DNA of 64,000 nucleotides from Microcoleus sp. FACHB-672 (lineage in GTDB: Bacteria > Cyanobacteriota > Cyanobacteriia > Cyanobacteriales > Oscillatoriaceae): assembly GCF_014695725.1 (NCBI RefSeq), contig NZ_JACJOU010000012.1, positions 186,001 to 250,000 on the forward strand. The letters are read 5' to 3'. Positions within the stretch are counted from its first letter, which is position 1, and each line of letters starts with the position of its first letter. Shown here one piece after another: positions 38,503-48,235 of this stretch. The notes under the pieces are model-generated. The model did not search any database, was not told the origin of the DNA, and saw only the letters and a program-made list of their open reading frames with translations. A program made the translations under genes and the position numbers.

Positions 38503-39048
38503 CTACGCTCTCACGACTGCCGGCTTTTTAACACTCTGGCGCACCATTCGCAGCGTTTGCGGTAAAACACCCACTAGGCCGGCTAAAGCCTCATCCTGTA
38601 TTTGCGCGACCGTCTCTGGGTCAAAATAATATTCAAACTGCGTCAAAAGCATCTGCGCTCGCTGCAGTGGCCCTGATTTTTCCGTGAGCTGTTCCATCAG
38701 CCGAATCCAATGCCGCCGAGTCCAAAAAGCCTTTTGTCTCGCCTCATGAGTTTCTGGATAAACCAAACTCAAATTGCCCACCGGCACTGTGCGCTGACAG
38801 TCAATATCAAAAAAACCGCCAACCGCTGCTCCTGGCCCAGCAAATTCTGTGTGAAAGCGTTTATAAAGAATTAAGCCACTGCGCTGATGGCTGTCCACCA
38901 CAAGTAACTGTCCGCTATTGAGCTGCGTCAGGATTTCGGAGCCTTGAGCGTACCGGATCAAGCTCTGAGAAGATTTTGTAGTTTCATTTTTCCTCCCCTG
39001 AACTTCATCAGATTTGGAGGCGGGCGGGTCAGTCCTGAAGTTATCCAT
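38503..39048 (-). CDS. Conserved hypothetical protein
   Basis: This 181-residue protein has no signal or membrane segment. The middle contains an alpha/beta core (GQLLVVDSHQRSGLILYKRF near 46-65, CQRTVPVGNLSLVYPETHEA near 84-103) and a helical C-terminus with LTQFEYYFDPETVAQIQDEA. I do not recognise a catalytic motif. It lies 90 bases after the hisC stop, convergent with it. Confidence 0.6.
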   Translation of the reverse strand: MDNFRTDPPASKSDEVQGRKNETTKSSQSLIRYAQGSEILTQLNSGQLLVVDSHQRSGLILYKRFHTEFAGPGAAVGGFFDIDCQRTVPVGNLSLVYPETHEARQKAFWTRRHWIRLMEQLTEKSGPLQRAQMLLTQFEYYFDPETVAQIQDEALAGLVGVLPQTLRMVRQSVKKPAVVRA

Positions 39049-39348
39049 TGCGTCAAAAGCCGGCTGATGGTGCGGTTAGTTAACGACCGATGGGATCGTT
39101 CTCTCTACTTCTTATGATGACGCAATTTAGTTATCAAAAAAGACAAGATTCTTTGAAGATCCGCGTCTCCAAGGGAAGGCGGATTCTTGGTTCATCTAGT
39201 CGGCTTGTCTAAAGTAGTTTCCTTCTTCCTAGCCATTTCAGATAAGAAGGCGAGAGATGGAGTGGTTAGGCAGAGTAAGGGGAAACTCAACACCGGCAGG
39301 AATTTGAGGGGTTGGGCGAAGTGAAACGGCAACCGACATCAGATTGAT

Positions 39349-40023
39349 TTAATCGCTGGTTTCTAGGCGCTTGCGTAACAAAATTCGTCTAGGTTGACCG
39401 AGTAACCAAGAATTCAAGCCGGCATCAACTTGTTGTAGCCGATAACCGGCCTTGAAGTAAAGCCGTCGCGCCTGGTTGTTATTTTCTAAAACATGGAGGT
39501 AAAGGTCTGGAAATCCCCATTCTAAAGCCTTGCCTTCACAGGCAGTCAGCAATTGCCGCGCCACTCCTTGCCGGCGAGCAGATCTTTGCACTGCCAAGTT
39601 TGACAAGTAAGGATATTGAAAAGATTTGCACTGCCAAGAATAGGAAGAGCGCAGGGTCATCTCTACCGTGCCGACAATGTGAGGAGGGGCATCTGTTGAT
39701 TCTCCCACAGCGGGATCGAGCGCCACTAAGCAGACGTAGTGACGTCCGGCTGTGCGAAGCCGGTGTCGTATATCCTCATAAATACCCATACGCAAAAACG
39801 GATAGACGCAGCCCATCAAACCGGCGCGAGAGTGAAAGCTATCCGTCAAAATTTCAGCTAAGCTTATCAGATCCGGGGACTGGGCGGCACGGATAATGAA
39901 ACGCGTCTGATCGGCGGCGGTGCCGGAGCGTCCTGGCTGGCCATGCGTCGGGGAAGAAAAGCAAGGGTTCACAACTGGTGAGGGTACGAGCGCAAAATTT
40001 ATCCTAATTGATTGAGCCGGCAA
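39349..40023 (-). CDS. GNAT family N-acetyltransferase
   Basis: This 224-residue protein has the GNAT fold. The acetyl-CoA loop is visible in SNLAVQRSARRQGVARQLL (Arg-x2-Gly-x-Ala, about 142-160), followed by LYLHVLENNNQARRLYFKAG (about 174-193). The start is a TTG at 40023; the first 40 residues are low in conservation, so the true start may be further downstream. The substrate is unknown; relatives act on proteins or small amines. Confidence 0.82.
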   Translation of the reverse strand: MPAQSIRINFALVPSPVVNPCFSSPTHGQPGRSGTAADQTRFIIRAAQSPDLISLAEILTDSFHSRAGLMGCVYPFLRMGIYEDIRHRLRTAGRHYVCLVALDPAVGESTDAPPHIVGTVEMTLRSSYSWQCKSFQYPYLSNLAVQRSARRQGVARQLLTACEGKALEWGFPDLYLHVLENNNQARRLYFKAGYRLQQVDAGLNSWLLGQPRRILLRKRLETSD

Positions 40024-40825
40024 GAGCGGCGTTCCATCACCACAGAAATGTCAAATTTTATTAACGATAACGGGCTTGTGTGGTGAGGGTGAACTCGCTA
40101 ATTTCCAGCTTTTTTCTCAGTTTTTGGGGTTCTACCACTATCTTACTCAAATTTTTCTAACCTCATTCGTCAAAAAACCCGCTTAAGACACTTGGAAGTT
40201 AAAAATAAAGAAAGTATAAAAGTATAACGCACTATACTGAACAGTAAGCTGTTATAAGCAGGGTTGGGGCAAAAAGCGTACACCGGCATGATCATCTGCC
40301 ACTTGGAACCCTGTGGGAAAACCTTTGGTCAAAATTTCAGGTTGCCGGTCAAAATAGCTTTATGCAGATGGGGATCGAGACCTCAAGGGCATCTACCGCA
40401 AGCAGTATATCAGGTCAACTTATTTCGTTGCGATGCAACAAATGAGACAAATCACTATACAATCTAAACCCATCTTCCATTCAGCGGTGACACCAGCCTC
40501 AAGAAGTTATCGAACACGCCAAAAGCGTTTTCGCTGACTCCTTCGCACTCAGCTAAGCCTGATGGCTGTCACAATGCATCTATAAAAAAACAGTCCCCAT
40601 TTCTCTTAAGACAGGAGCGAAGTGCAGCTTGGCATATCAAAATTGCCAGTTATGTTCTCCGTTCTCTTCATATTTCCGCAAATTGCTGAAGTATTTGTGA
40701 AGTCACCCTTTAAAAGTGAAAGTCTTAATAAAAACTGCAAAGTTAGAGGCTCACGTTTTGCCGTAGAATCGTCAAACTTTACGCTCTTAACATTCAAAAA
40801 CCAAAATAGCAAAACCAAAATTGAT
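40024..40825. other. Gene-free spacer before a GAF histidine kinase
   Basis: These 802 bases include an AT-rich promoter-like patch (AGTATAAAAGTATAA near 40213) but no supported gene. A 67-codon frame at 40264-40467 has no family resemblance. The kinase frame is open back to a GTG at 40622, but that N-terminus has an unconserved, hydrophobic, Asn/Lys-rich character and the ATG at 40826 looks better. Confidence 0.45.
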
Positions 40826-43300
40826 ATGGCGATTAACCCTTATCCGGCTGAATCCCCTAGAGGTAAAGTACCTATTGACCTTAAACGACGCCACTTAAGG
40901 CGAAGGATTTCACCTTCCCACACATGGGGAGAGCATGAAGAAAAATTAACAACCAGCCAACAATTGGCGAGTGAGCCACTTTTTGAAGCCCTATCAAAGA
41001 GTGGAGCAGACATTGCCATCACAGAACTATTTCACCGGCTCTCCTGTAACGATAGCGCAACCCCCCAAGCCGAGATCCAAGCTTGGACGAAAGGCTGGGT
41101 TGAATGTCTGCAATTTCTGGGCCATATCGACCCGGAAACAGGCAAACAATTGCAGCAAATTTCTCACGAACACCCACACACCCTAACTCGCACCCCCCAA
41201 CAACCTGACAACCCGCTACTTTATCAAGCACAGCGCTTACACCAAATTACCAGCAACATCCATCAGTCCCTAGACGAAACCGAGGTGCGTCAGGCAATTG
41301 TGCAACAGTTGTGCAGCCTTTTAGGTGCAGACTGTGCCGGCTTAATTCTCTACAACCGGCAAGCCCAAACCCTCGCCGTCGTCGCCACCTATTACCGGGC
41401 AGAAGCCATCGGCGCACCCATTTCTCCAGGCGAAACCCCAGAGGGTCTCACCCTGCGGCTAGGATCGGGCTTAGATCGCGATACCTGCTGGAAACACCAC
41501 TCACCTTGGATCGCTCAGGACGTAGACACCGCCGAAATTTCAGAAGTTGAGCGCCTGCTGTTGCAAGCCTCCGGACTCCACTCAACCTTAATGGTGCCCA
41601 TCGTCTATGAGGGAAATTTACTGGGCAGCGTTTACATTAGCCAGTACACTTCTTGCCGACTGTGGAGTGCTGCAGAAATGCAACTGGCTGAATTGGTAGC
41701 CCAACAAGCTGCCCTTGCTCTCAACCACGCCCGCCTTTACAGTGAATCCCAGCGACAAGCCCAGCGCGAGCAAGCGCTGAATCGCATCGCCCATCGGATT
41801 CGTACCTGTTTAGATATCGACATCACGATTAACACTGCCCTAGCCGAGCTGCTACAGCTCACTCAAGCGGATTTAATGATTTTTGTCGTCCCGCACCCCC
41901 ATAACCCCAGCAGCCTGCAAATCACCCACCAAGCTTGCCGAAACCAAGTATCCCAGCCGCAGCGTCAGCACTCTAGTGATACGTGGCTAGAAGTCGGTAC
42001 AACCATTGAATTTAAGGGCGGGGGCCAGTATTGTAGCAACAGTTTATCTGGCCAAGTCGTGAACGTGGTTCCCAATACCCAAACAGCCCTGTTGGATGAG
42101 CGGGAACGCGCACTGTTCCAGCAGATGCAAATAGGAGCGTTGCTAGATACGGCTATTTGCTATCAGGACACCTTGCTGGGCCACATCTTGGCCATCAAAC
42201 AGCAACCCTACGATTGGACGGAAGATGACACAGCGGCAGTGGAAGCGCTGGCGAATCAACTTGCCATTGCTATTACCCAAGCCCAACTGTACAAACGCAC
42301 CCAGCAACAAGCCGAGGAAGCCAAAGCTTGGGGCCGGCAGCTTGCTAAAAACCTTGAGGAAAAAACCCAATTAATTGCCTCTTTACACGCCACCCAGGCA
42401 CAACTGGTTCATCGAGAAAAAATGTCTTCCTTGGGGCAACTGGTTGCCGGTGTTGCTCACGAGATCAATAACCCAATTAATTTTATTTACGGTAATATCC
42501 CGTATATCAACAACTACACTGACGACCTTCTGGAGTTAGTTTGCCGCTATCAAAACGCATTTCCCAACCCACCGGCAGCCCTTGCTGAGTTTGAGTCCCA
42601 AATTGATATTGAATTTATTCAATCGGATCTGGGCAAAATTCTCAATTCCATGAGCAAAGGGGCTGAGCGAGTGCGAGAAATCGTCCTCACCTTACGCAAC
42701 TTTGCCCGTCTAGACGAAGCGGAAAAGAAGGCCGTCGATGTCCATGAAGGGTTGGAAAGTACCTTAATCTTGCTAAACAACCGCCTGCATGGCATAGAAA
42801 TTGTGCGACAGTACGGCGAGATTCCTCGTGTTGATTGTTATCCAGGCCAGCTCAATCAAGTGTTTATGAATCTTCTTTGTAACGCTATTGATGCGATCAA
42901 AGAAGCGCAAAAAGCCGGTTTGAAGTCTGCCAAAACAGAGGACTTAGAGCCGGCCAAACAGGTCTCTATCGGACAGCTAAGCATTCGTACAGAGTTGATC
43001 TCCAACGCCGAATCCTGTCTGGCTGATATCCTACCGGACTCAACCAATCTGCAAGAACATCGCCTCGCACAGAACAAGGTGCGAATCCGAATTCGAGACA
43101 CCGGCACAGGCATTGCCCCCGAACACCAAGCCAAAATTTTTGATCCCTTTTTCACCACCAAGCCGGTGGGCACCGGCACGGGTTTGGGCTTATCCATCGC
43201 CTACAAAATCGTGGTACACAAACATCAGGGAAAACTCTGGTGTGAATCAACTGTTGGGGGCGGGACAGAATTCTTCATTGAATTACCGCTGCGGCAGTAA
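40826..43300 (+). CDS. GAF-domain sensor histidine kinase
   Basis: This 824-residue protein has no membrane segment. In order: an N-terminal variable region, a helical domain (about 55-110), a first GAF domain (about 145-305), a second GAF domain (about 325-485), a coiled-coil, a HisKA domain with AHEINNPINFIYGN (His545) and an HATPase domain with N-box VFMNLLCNAIDAI and G-boxes RDTGTGIAPEH, GTGTGLGLSIAYKIV. GAF domains may bind a bilin, nucleotide or other ligand; no chromophore Cys motif is evident. No receiver is fused. Confidence 0.88.
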   Translation: MAINPYPAESPRGKVPIDLKRRHLRRRISPSHTWGEHEEKLTTSQQLASEPLFEALSKSGADIAITELFHRLSCNDSATPQAEIQAWTKGWVECLQFLGHIDPETGKQLQQISHEHPHTLTRTPQQPDNPLLYQAQRLHQITSNIHQSLDETEVRQAIVQQLCSLLGADCAGLILYNRQAQTLAVVATYYRAEAIGAPISPGETPEGLTLRLGSGLDRDTCWKHHSPWIAQDVDTAEISEVERLLLQASGLHSTLMVPIVYEGNLLGSVYISQYTSCRLWSAAEMQLAELVAQQAALALNHARLYSESQRQAQREQALNRIAHRIRTCLDIDITINTALAELLQLTQADLMIFVVPHPHNPSSLQITHQACRNQVSQPQRQHSSDTWLEVGTTIEFKGGGQYCSNSLSGQVVNVVPNTQTALLDERERALFQQMQIGALLDTAICYQDTLLGHILAIKQQPYDWTEDDTAAVEALANQLAIAITQAQLYKRTQQQAEEAKAWGRQLAKNLEEKTQLIASLHATQAQLVHREKMSSLGQLVAGVAHEINNPINFIYGNIPYINNYTDDLLELVCRYQNAFPNPPAALAEFESQIDIEFIQSDLGKILNSMSKGAERVREIVLTLRNFARLDEAEKKAVDVHEGLESTLILLNNRLHGIEIVRQYGEIPRVDCYPGQLNQVFMNLLCNAIDAIKEAQKAGLKSAKTEDLEPAKQVSIGQLSIRTELISNAESCLADILPDSTNLQEHRLAQNKVRIRIRDTGTGIAPEHQAKIFDPFFTTKPVGTGTGLGLSIAYKIVVHKHQGKLWCESTVGGGTEFFIELPLRQ

Positions 43301-44498
43301 AGGCAAAGGTAAAATTTTCTCTTTTTCCTTTCATCTTCTAATACTGCGATCCAATCTGTGGATGTAAAAAACTGGAATCAAATTCCTATTTATCTCTTGT
43401 CATCTCTTCCAGATTGAAAAGATAATAAACGAATTTTTCCACAGAAAGTTCAACATACAGCCCTACTCGGTGAATCGTTAATCATCATCACCCCCAAAAG
43501 CTTGGTGTGCGTGCATCTTACAGCCTAGAAATATCCAACCGATTTAGGATTGCTATAGAAGTCAGAATAACCAGAAACGAATTGCCGGCATGACTCAAGT
43601 CATGAAGGATGCTCATCGATCCTTCTAGGCTGCAAAACCGAGTTAAAACTTAACAAGGTTTAACGCGCTCAATTAGCTAAACAGGGCGACGCTGCCGGTC
43701 ATGCTTAGAATTGGGAAGAAGCCAGCCAAATTCAAGAAAAAAGGTTAACTTGGCAGTTTCATGGGAAATGGCTCTATGAAGGTTGAAGCGTTCCGAAGTC
43801 AGCTTTCAAGCTAAACCTAGCGTCTGTTATCTAGTATAGAAAAGCAAGTGTGTTGGATAGCGTTGAGTCCGTCTTATGTAACGGTGTATTAGGATCATAC
43901 TGAAGGAGTGCATCAACCTTCGTCGGAGTGCAAGCGCCTACTCCTTTGCCCTGTACAATCACCTGCCCAGCGCTATTGTGCTGTTATATCCAGTCCGCAT
44001 AGGCAACGCTGATTTCAGCTTTTCCAGAAAAGCGGAGGTCTTCGGAGCGCTCTTGCTCGTGGCTAAGCCATAATGTGCTAACTATCATAATGACCAAAGC
44101 TCACTCCCAAACCTTATGGCAAGATGTAGTTAATTCTCTCAAGACAACTGCTGCCGCGATCAAGCGATGGGTTTTGTTGTGTCTCAATTTAAGGGTCGTC
44201 ATCTGCACCCCTGTGCCTCTCCTCAGCCACCGGCTGTTTCTTAGGAATGCCGGCTTTTTTGGCTTGGATACCAGGGAAATGCTTGCACTACAAGCGTTAG
44301 GGTTCATCCGTCTGGTCGCTCGGATGGCCCGAAAAGCTCCATTCCGATTGATTGGGTTTAAAAAGATTTGAGCTTTCTCAAATCCTAAATCCGCCCGTTA
44401 AAATGTCTTTGCCCCAAAAGGCGATTTCGACTGGGAAATTTATTTAGCCTGATGAGACGATGTTAGATCTAACTGCCTCAGCAGCAGGAGAGCGGTGC
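43301..44498. other. Long spacer between two signalling genes
   Basis: This stretch of 1.2 kb has no strong gene. It contains two adjacent small hairpins at 43902-43944 and a weak 93-codon frame at 44090-44371. No tRNA, CRISPR or IS signature was seen. The two signalling genes around it may each have their own promoter here. Confidence 0.45.
44090..44371 (+). CDS. Possible small basic protein
   Basis: An open frame of 93 codons with an ATG at 44090 encodes a basic protein with hydrophobic segments (IKRWVLLCLNLRVVICTPV). There is no ribosome-binding site of note and no family recognised. It is listed for completeness and may be spurious. Confidence 0.2.
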   Translation: MTKAHSQTLWQDVVNSLKTTAAAIKRWVLLCLNLRVVICTPVPLLSHRLFLRNAGFFGLDTREMLALQALGFIRLVARMARKAPFRLIGFKKI

Positions 44499-47400
44499 AT
44501 GACATCCCAAGGAAACAGTAAAACTAAAATACTGGTTGTCGATGACGAACCAGATAACCTGGATCTGCTTTACCGCACCTTCCATGAGGAATACCAAGTG
44601 CTGAGGGCAGAAAGTGGGCCGGCGGCGCTGGATATTCTCGCCACAGCCGGTGATATTGCTGTGATCATTTCCGATCAGCGGATGCCCCTGATGAGCGGAA
44701 CTGAATTCCTCAGCCTCACCGCAACCCAGTATCCGGATGTGATCCGAATTATTCTCACCGGCTACACCGATGTGGAAGATTTGGTGGAAGCAATTAACTC
44801 CGGTAAGGTGTTCAAATACGTTACCAAGCCCTGGGATGCTGAACAGCTTCTAGCCCTTGTGAGACAAGCCGTAGATACTCACAATGTACTAAAAGCTCGC
44901 ACACGAGAACTTTGCCGCACGCTCCGTCAAGAATCACTGCTCAATGCAGTCACCAATACTATTCGTTCTCGCACTAACTACCGGCAGATTCTCCAGACGA
45001 TCGTAGAAACCGTTGGCCAAATGTTTGAGGTCAGCTGCTGCATCCTGCGTCCGGTTCATGATGACCAACTAGCAGCCGAGTCCTTTATCTATCAAAAGGA
45101 TGAAAACGGCAGGAGGAGGGATGAAAAAGGCAATTCTCATTCGTCTTCTACCCTTCCTGCTTCATCCTTATCCCAGACAGTTTGGGACACCCGCGATGTC
45201 GAGGTGATGAATGATGTACTAGCAGATGAGCGGTTTAGCGAAACCGAAGAAGGCAGAGAGCGGGCCGCCATTTACCAAGCCGCAAATATTCGCTCTAGCT
45301 TAGTTGTCCCGCTATTCTGCCGGCTCGATTTTATGGCAGTGCTGGCATTGCACGAGTTCGGGACGCCGCGTGTGTGGCAGGATGACGAAGTCCAGATGGT
45401 GATCATGGTGGCCGACCAAGCTGCCTTTGCGCTGGCCCAAGCACGGGCTTACGAACAGGTACGGGCGCTAGCCAAACGCGAGGCGCTGATCAACACAATC
45501 ACAACCGCAATTCGCTCCAGCCTCAACCCTCAAGACATTTTTGCCGCCATCACCCACCAGCTGGGGCAAGCCCTTCATGCGGATGGCTGCGCCCTATCTT
45601 TGTGGACGGAGGAGGATGAATATGTCCAGTGTGTGGGGTTATACGACTCGTTGCAAGACACGTACCACAAAGAGACCCTGGAAGGTTCACATCAGCCGAC
45701 AAACCCATTTTACCGGCTGGGAACGTCACACTTGCCCTCAGAAAATACCCAAGTCGGTAACAACGGAGCGCCAGCGGCTTCTAGCAACGCCAAGGGCGCA
45801 CAAAACTCCCCTACACCCTCATCGTTGCTGCCCCGGTCTGTCGTGCCTATTCGGGGCAATCCTGTGCTGCTCCAGCTGCTAGTGACACAACAGCCGGTGG
45901 TGGTCAGCGATCTGGAAACCAAGCCAGAACTGAATGTATTCGATATGCCGCTGAGATCGCCGGCACGGGCGCTGTTAGTGGTGCCCCTGATCTCAGACGG
46001 GCAAATCATTGGCAGTATTTCTCTGCGCCAAACTCACACAGCCAGACAGTGGGAGGCATCAGAAATTGAGCTGGCGCAGGCAGTGGCGGCGCAGGCGGCG
46101 ATCGCAGTGCAGCAAGCCCGACTTTATCAAAAAACACGACAGCAGGCAGAACGACTACTGGAACTTGACCGGCTCAAAACCGAGTTTTTCCAAAATATTT
46201 CTCACGAGTTCCGCACGCCGCTGACGCTGATGATTGGGCCGCTAGAATCGGTGGTGGCCCATCAGGGAGATTTACCCTATGAGCAGGCAGCGATCGCGCT
46301 GCGAAATTCCCGTCGTTTGTTGCGACTGGTGAACCAACTGCTAGATTTACAGCGCATTGATGCCGGTCGGATGCAACCGACATTCCGCCCCTGCGATTTA
46401 GTGGATTTTGTTAACCAAACCGTGGATTCGTTCCGCCCTTATTGTGACAAAAAGGGAGTAGGGGTTTACACGCATCTGAGCGAGTGTTCCTCAGTCTACT
46501 TAGATTTAGAAAAATTCGATAAGGTACTCTACAATTTACTGTCCAATGCGATGAAGTTTACGCCGAAAGGCGGCAGTATTATTGTTACCTTGCAACGGGC
46601 TGGGGATCATTGTCTTTTGCAAGTAAAAGATACCGGCGTTGGCATTCGATCTGACCAGATTCCTCACTTGTTTGAGCGCTTCCGTCAGGCAGAAGGATCG
46701 GCAAGCCGGTCTTATGAGGGCAGCGGTTTGGGTTTGGCTTTGGTTAAAGAACTGGTTGAACTCCACGGGGGCCAAATTTCGGTTGAATCGGTTTACCGGC
46801 AAGGGGCGACTTTCACGATTTGGCTGCCAATCGGAACGGCTCACCTGCCTCCTGAACAAATCATTGAAGTGCCTACCGGGGTGCTGCCTTCTCGCGCTGC
46901 AGTCGAGTTAGCAGATGTGGAGTTTGAGCAAGAAACTCATGACTTATTAGAGTTAAATGAAGAGTTAAAAGAAGCCACTCGCAAGACTTCTGCATCGCCA
47001 ACGCAACCATCCGTGCCGGCACAAGGCGGACTCCCGAAAGCTCAACAGTCGGTTTTATTTGTCGATGACAATCCTGATCTGCGTACCTATGTTTCTGGCA
47101 TTCTCAAGCAAAAAGGCTATCACGTTATTCTGGCTCGCAATGGAGCGGAGGGATTCTCGCTAGCAAAAGAACAGCATCCTGACCTAATTGTGACGGATTT
47201 GATGATGCCTTTGGTGTCGGGTTTGGATATGATTCGCATGATTCGAGAAGAGGAGGGTTTAAAAGGAATCCCGATCATTTTGCTGACTGCAAAAGTTAAT
47301 GAAGACACTCGTCTTGAAGGTGTGGAAGGAGGCGCGGATGGCTATTTAGCAAAGCCGTTTAATGATCGCGAACTGCTGGCATCTGTGCGAAATCTCTTGG

Positions 47401-48113
47401 CACTCAAGGAAAATGAGCGCCGGATACAAGAACTCAATACCTATCTAACCGAGTCTGTGTTGCGTCGGTTTTTGCCGCCTTCTATGGTGATTAAAGCGGC
47501 TGCCGGTGAACTGTTGCTCGATCTGCGCCCAGAACCCCGTTTAATCACGATTTTGTTTAGTGACATTGTGGGGTTCACCCAGTTAGCTAATACATTGCGC
47601 TCTCGCCGGGTGGCAGAAGTGCTTAATGAATATTTAGCAGAAATGACGCGAGCGGTGTTTGATAGCGGCGGTACGGTGGATAAGTTTGTGGGAGATGCTG
47701 TGATGGCTTTATTTGGCGCACCGGAGGAACTAACCCCGAATGAACAGGTGCGGCGGGCGGTGGCGGCAGCGCGGCAAATGCAGCATCATTTAGCAATCCT
47801 AAACCGGCGCTGGCAAGAGCAAGGTTTAGTAGGGGCGCAAGGTGTGGCACCTATTCAGTTCCGCTGTGGCATTCATCAGGGCACGGCTGTGGTGGGAATG
47901 TTCGGTGGGGCAGATCGAGCGGATTATACGGCGATTGGCCCTTCGGTGAATATCTCGGCACGATTGCAAGAGGCGGCAGATCCAGGGAGTATTTTGGTTT
48001 CAGCAGCAGTTGCAGATTATCTAGATGAGGAGGAAATTACAAAATTCCGCCCACTTAAATTGAAGGGAATTGATGAAACGGTTCTCACTTTTGTGGTGAA
48101 TTCGCCGGAGTGA
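44499..48113 (+). CDS. Receiver-GAF-histidine kinase-receiver-adenylate cyclase hybrid
   Basis: This 1,204-residue hybrid has a receiver (phosphoacceptor Asp59 in IISDQRMP), two GAF domains (about 165-325 and 345-540), a HisKA domain with SHEFRTPLTLMIGP (His569), an HATPase domain (KDTGVGIRSDQ, GSGLGLALVKEL), a second receiver (Asp900 in DLIVTDLMMP) and a class III nucleotide cyclase domain from about 995 with FSDIVGFT, GDAVMALFGAP and DYTAIGPSVNISARL. The last motif fits adenylate cyclase specificity. The ATG at 44499 is chosen for AGGAG 8 bases upstream, against one at 44460. An inverted repeat within the first GAF region (45096-45169) is read as a low-complexity insertion. Confidence 0.92.
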   Translation: MTSQGNSKTKILVVDDEPDNLDLLYRTFHEEYQVLRAESGPAALDILATAGDIAVIISDQRMPLMSGTEFLSLTATQYPDVIRIILTGYTDVEDLVEAINSGKVFKYVTKPWDAEQLLALVRQAVDTHNVLKARTRELCRTLRQESLLNAVTNTIRSRTNYRQILQTIVETVGQMFEVSCCILRPVHDDQLAAESFIYQKDENGRRRDEKGNSHSSSTLPASSLSQTVWDTRDVEVMNDVLADERFSETEEGRERAAIYQAANIRSSLVVPLFCRLDFMAVLALHEFGTPRVWQDDEVQMVIMVADQAAFALAQARAYEQVRALAKREALINTITTAIRSSLNPQDIFAAITHQLGQALHADGCALSLWTEEDEYVQCVGLYDSLQDTYHKETLEGSHQPTNPFYRLGTSHLPSENTQVGNNGAPAASSNAKGAQNSPTPSSLLPRSVVPIRGNPVLLQLLVTQQPVVVSDLETKPELNVFDMPLRSPARALLVVPLISDGQIIGSISLRQTHTARQWEASEIELAQAVAAQAAIAVQQARLYQKTRQQAERLLELDRLKTEFFQNISHEFRTPLTLMIGPLESVVAHQGDLPYEQAAIALRNSRRLLRLVNQLLDLQRIDAGRMQPTFRPCDLVDFVNQTVDSFRPYCDKKGVGVYTHLSECSSVYLDLEKFDKVLYNLLSNAMKFTPKGGSIIVTLQRAGDHCLLQVKDTGVGIRSDQIPHLFERFRQAEGSASRSYEGSGLGLALVKELVELHGGQISVESVYRQGATFTIWLPIGTAHLPPEQIIEVPTGVLPSRAAVELADVEFEQETHDLLELNEELKEATRKTSASPTQPSVPAQGGLPKAQQSVLFVDDNPDLRTYVSGILKQKGYHVILARNGAEGFSLAKEQHPDLIVTDLMMPLVSGLDMIRMIREEEGLKGIPIILLTAKVNEDTRLEGVEGGADGYLAKPFNDRELLASVRNLLALKENERRIQELNTYLTESVLRRFLPPSMVIKAAAGELLLDLRPEPRLITILFSDIVGFTQLANTLRSRRVAEVLNEYLAEMTRAVFDSGGTVDKFVGDAVMALFGAPEELTPNEQVRRAVAAARQMQHHLAILNRRWQEQGLVGAQGVAPIQFRCGIHQGTAVVGMFGGADRADYTAIGPSVNISARLQEAADPGSILVSAAVADYLDEEEITKFRPLKLKGIDETVLTFVVNSPE
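45096..45169 (+). repeat. Inverted-repeat insertion inside the hybrid kinase gene
   Basis: Nine-base arms AAGGATGAA (45096-45104) and TTCATCCTT (45161-45169) flank GCAGGA and TCCTGC-containing segments. It is read as a Lys/Asp/Glu/Arg-rich, then Ser/Thr-rich insertion within the first GAF domain. The DNA resembles intergenic hairpin repeats. Confidence 0.8.
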
Positions 48114-48148
48114 AGCGTTGAAAGTAAACTTCTGGCAAAAGGTTTTTT

Positions 48149-48171
48149 TAACCGCAGATAAACGCAGATAA
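48149..48171 (+). repeat. Copy of the AACCGCAGATAAACGCAGAT repeat
   Basis: AACCGCAGATAAACGCAGAT follows a T-run and lies between the hybrid kinase and modB. Confidence 0.85.
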
Positions 48172-48235
48172 GGTTAACTATTTAAGGCGTTCATTTGTTG
48201 GTTTTTAAAATTTTTGCAAGAGGTTAAATTCAGAA

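Noticed and set aside
40264-40467. 67-codon frame before the GAF kinase
   Set aside because: No ribosome-binding site and no similarity to known proteins.
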